DNA of 35,277 nt from an uncultured Saprospiraceae bacterium. Lineage in GTDB: Bacteria > Bacteroidota > Bacteroidia > Chitinophagales > Saprospiraceae. Position numbers and translations under genes: made by a program. Under the pieces are notes generated by a model. It saw only the letters and a list, made by a program, of their open reading frames with translations. It was not told the DNA's origin and ran no database searches. The DNA is taken from positions 1 through 35,277 of the forward strand of contig CALMSP010000066.1 of the NCBI GenBank assembly GCA_937872405.1, in the 5' to 3' direction. This document shows, piece by piece, positions 33,944 through 35,277 of this stretch (position 1 is its first letter; the number at the start of each line of letters is the position of its first letter).

Positions 33944-33987
33944 GGGGCTGAGCGATTTTTGTTACAATCGTGTAGCCCCATTTTTTT
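33944..33987. terminator. Hairpin between the thioredoxin-TPR gene and thiL
   Basis: GGGGCT (33944-33949) pairs with AGCCCC (33974-33979), with CGAT/ATCG pairing inside. The run of seven Ts lies on the plus-strand side, opposite to the direction of both flanking genes. It can stop antisense transcription on the plus strand; on the minus strand it may only attenuate read-through into thiL. Confidence 0.5.
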
Positions 33988-35164
33988 ATTTCATTGCTTT
34001 GATGTTCAAAAGGAGCTCCTCCGTGCCGCTATAGTCTTCATCGTTGGCTTTAGCTATGGCAATGGCATTTTCGGCAGCAGCGAGCGCCTGCTTCTTTTTA
34101 CCTAATTTGTAATAGACGGCTGCAAGCGTGTCGTTGTTGTAATGCAAACTTTTGATTTTCACCGATTTTTCTGCCCACTTGAGTGCTTCGGCGAGCATTT
34201 TTTTGTCGGTTACACTTTCATAAAAAGCCCAAGCGATATTATTTAGTTCATTATAATGGTCACTTGGATATTTTTTGTAATAATTGACGGCTGCTTTCGC
34301 AAATTGGTCGGTGTCGCCCTCATATTGCGCAAGTATCATGCTCACATGGGCCGCGTACTGCTCGGCGATAGCAGGGGGCAGCTTCGCCTGAAAGGCTTTC
34401 CGAATGTCCGCCATTTCTGGGAGCGTGCCGCCGGTTTGCGCCAACATCTCTGAAATAATCGTATTCTGAACCAAATTCATCACCTGCCCTTTACCAAAGG
34501 CATCCTCAAATTGGCGAATATTATTTACCATGTATTTGAACTGGCGGGAATCGCTGCCCTTCAGGTTTTGCGCAATGAGCATCATAGCTTCCGGCGAACT
34601 CCAATCACTCGAAGATTCCAGCCATACCTCTATGAGTTCTTCGGTACGCGGGTGCATGGCGCGCTGGAAAACTTCTAAGGCTTCGGCAAGGAATTCGGGT
34701 GTGCGTTCGCCCGCATCGTAACGCGCTTCATAAGCCGATAGTCGGAGTTGAGGGTTAGTGGCCACACGGCTTGCTTCTAAAAATGGTGCCGGCTCATAAT
34801 ACCCCACCAACCGATGCGCTACTTTACCGTCGCCATCAATGAACAAAAAAGTAGGATAAGCGCGGACGCCATACTGCTGCGCCAGTTCGATGCCCGCTCC
34901 TTTTTCCATGTCAATTTTTACATTGATGAAATTCGAGTTAAAAAAAGTGCCTACTGCTTCATCCGTAAATGTATTTCGATCCATCATTTTGCAGGGGCCG
35001 CACCATACAGCATAAGCATCCACAAAAATCAATTTATCTTCTGCTTTTGCTTGTTGCAATGCCTCTGACCAGGGCACTTGTTCAGTAAATTGTATGCCTT
35101 CTTTTTGTGCAAACAATGCACTTGCAAAGCAGGCAATCATGACTACGGATAGGAATGTTCTCAT
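33986..35164 (-). CDS. Exported thioredoxin-fold protein with TPR region
   Basis: This is a 392-residue periplasmic thiol-disulfide protein. The signal peptide is at residues 1-19 (ends SALFAQ). The thioredoxin domain follows, with the active site WCGPC at 54-58 and cis-proline in RAYPTFLF. A long helical region follows, with TPR-like repeats near the C-terminus (AEALKWAEKSVKIKS, AAVYYKLGKKKQALAAAENA). Such proteins reduce or isomerise disulfides in exported proteins; the TPR part probably binds a partner. It is the first gene of the minus-strand run leading to thiL. No clear promoter was found in the 63 bases up to the repeat. Confidence 0.88.
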   Translation of the reverse strand: MRTFLSVVMIACFASALFAQKEGIQFTEQVPWSEALQQAKAEDKLIFVDAYAVWCGPCKMMDRNTFTDEAVGTFFNSNFINVKIDMEKGAGIELAQQYGVRAYPTFLFIDGDGKVAHRLVGYYEPAPFLEASRVATNPQLRLSAYEARYDAGERTPEFLAEALEVFQRAMHPRTEELIEVWLESSSDWSSPEAMMLIAQNLKGSDSRQFKYMVNNIRQFEDAFGKGQVMNLVQNTIISEMLAQTGGTLPEMADIRKAFQAKLPPAIAEQYAAHVSMILAQYEGDTDQFAKAAVNYYKKYPSDHYNELNNIAWAFYESVTDKKMLAEALKWAEKSVKIKSLHYNNDTLAAVYYKLGKKKQALAAAENAIAIAKANDEDYSGTEELLLNIKAMK

Positions 35165-35227
35165 GGAGATGTATTTTTAAAAGATGAATGATGTACGAAC
35201 CAACATTGGATAGTGCCATTTTTTTTA

Positions 35228-35277
35228 GAGTATGTTTAAAATTCGTTTTTGAAGTCGAAAATGATCAGATTTGGGTT
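35228..35277 (-). repeat. Partial copy of the MITE-like element (right-end part)
   Basis: These 50 bases are the exact reverse complement of 27633-27682, the right 50 bases of the complete element, preceded by TTA at 35225-35227. The copy continues past the window edge. It has the same orientation as the partial copy at 1-50. Confidence 0.85.

Noticed and set aside
33944-33987. Thiamine (TPP) riboswitch ahead of thiL
   Set aside because: The gap of 65 bases is too short and lacks the conserved thi-box (CUGAGA) pattern; only a simple hairpin is present.

Overview
The window looks like chromosomal DNA of a Bacteroidota bacterium, most likely in the Saprospiria (Haliscomenobacter/Lewinella-like). 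The evidence is two giant secreted proteins with type IX secretion (T9SS) C-terminal domains, SprB-type repeats, a bacillithiol-synthesis glycosyltransferase, promoters of the TAnnTTTG class, and an iodotyrosine-deiodinase-like flavoprotein whose active-site residues match those recalled for the Haliscomenobacter hydrossis enzyme. The family placements are from recognition of the translated sequences; no database search was run.

Layout. At 1-13 kb: smpB, scpA, bshA (minus), a 945-residue T9SS type A protein (minus), a MerR/B12-domain regulator, a comF-type phosphoribosyltransferase, and a 1536-residue cohesin/SprB-repeat protein with a gliding-motility C-terminus (minus). At 13-19 kb: hutI, the deiodinase-like nitroreductase and birA on the minus strand. 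rsfS and ftsH are divergent from birA, apparently through abutting promoters, followed by an EamA transporter. At 20-25.6 kb: a peroxiredoxin-like protein, a VWA protein, a secreted hypothetical protein, and a minus-strand YceI - porin - YceI unit with a Crp/Fnr-like palindrome upstream.

At 25.8-28 kb lies the only clearly accessory stretch. It holds a beta-propeller lipoprotein, and upstream of it a frameshifted gene for a small cysteine-rich secreted peptide. The promoter of that peptide gene contains a (TAG)n microsatellite. Further upstream are a 161-bp MITE-like element and a decayed piece of a second copy of the propeller gene. This is the best candidate for something undescribed: a switchable or decaying peptide/propeller module.

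At 28-35 kb: a fatty-acid desaturase (plus), then a minus-strand run of thioredoxin-TPR protein, thiL, MoxR ATPase and a DUF5682 protein. The last two overlap by one base.

Both ends of the window break exactly 50 bp into copies of the same MITE-like element found whole at 27.5 kb. This suggests that the window is a contig bounded by this repeat. No tRNA, rRNA, CRISPR array or prophage was seen.
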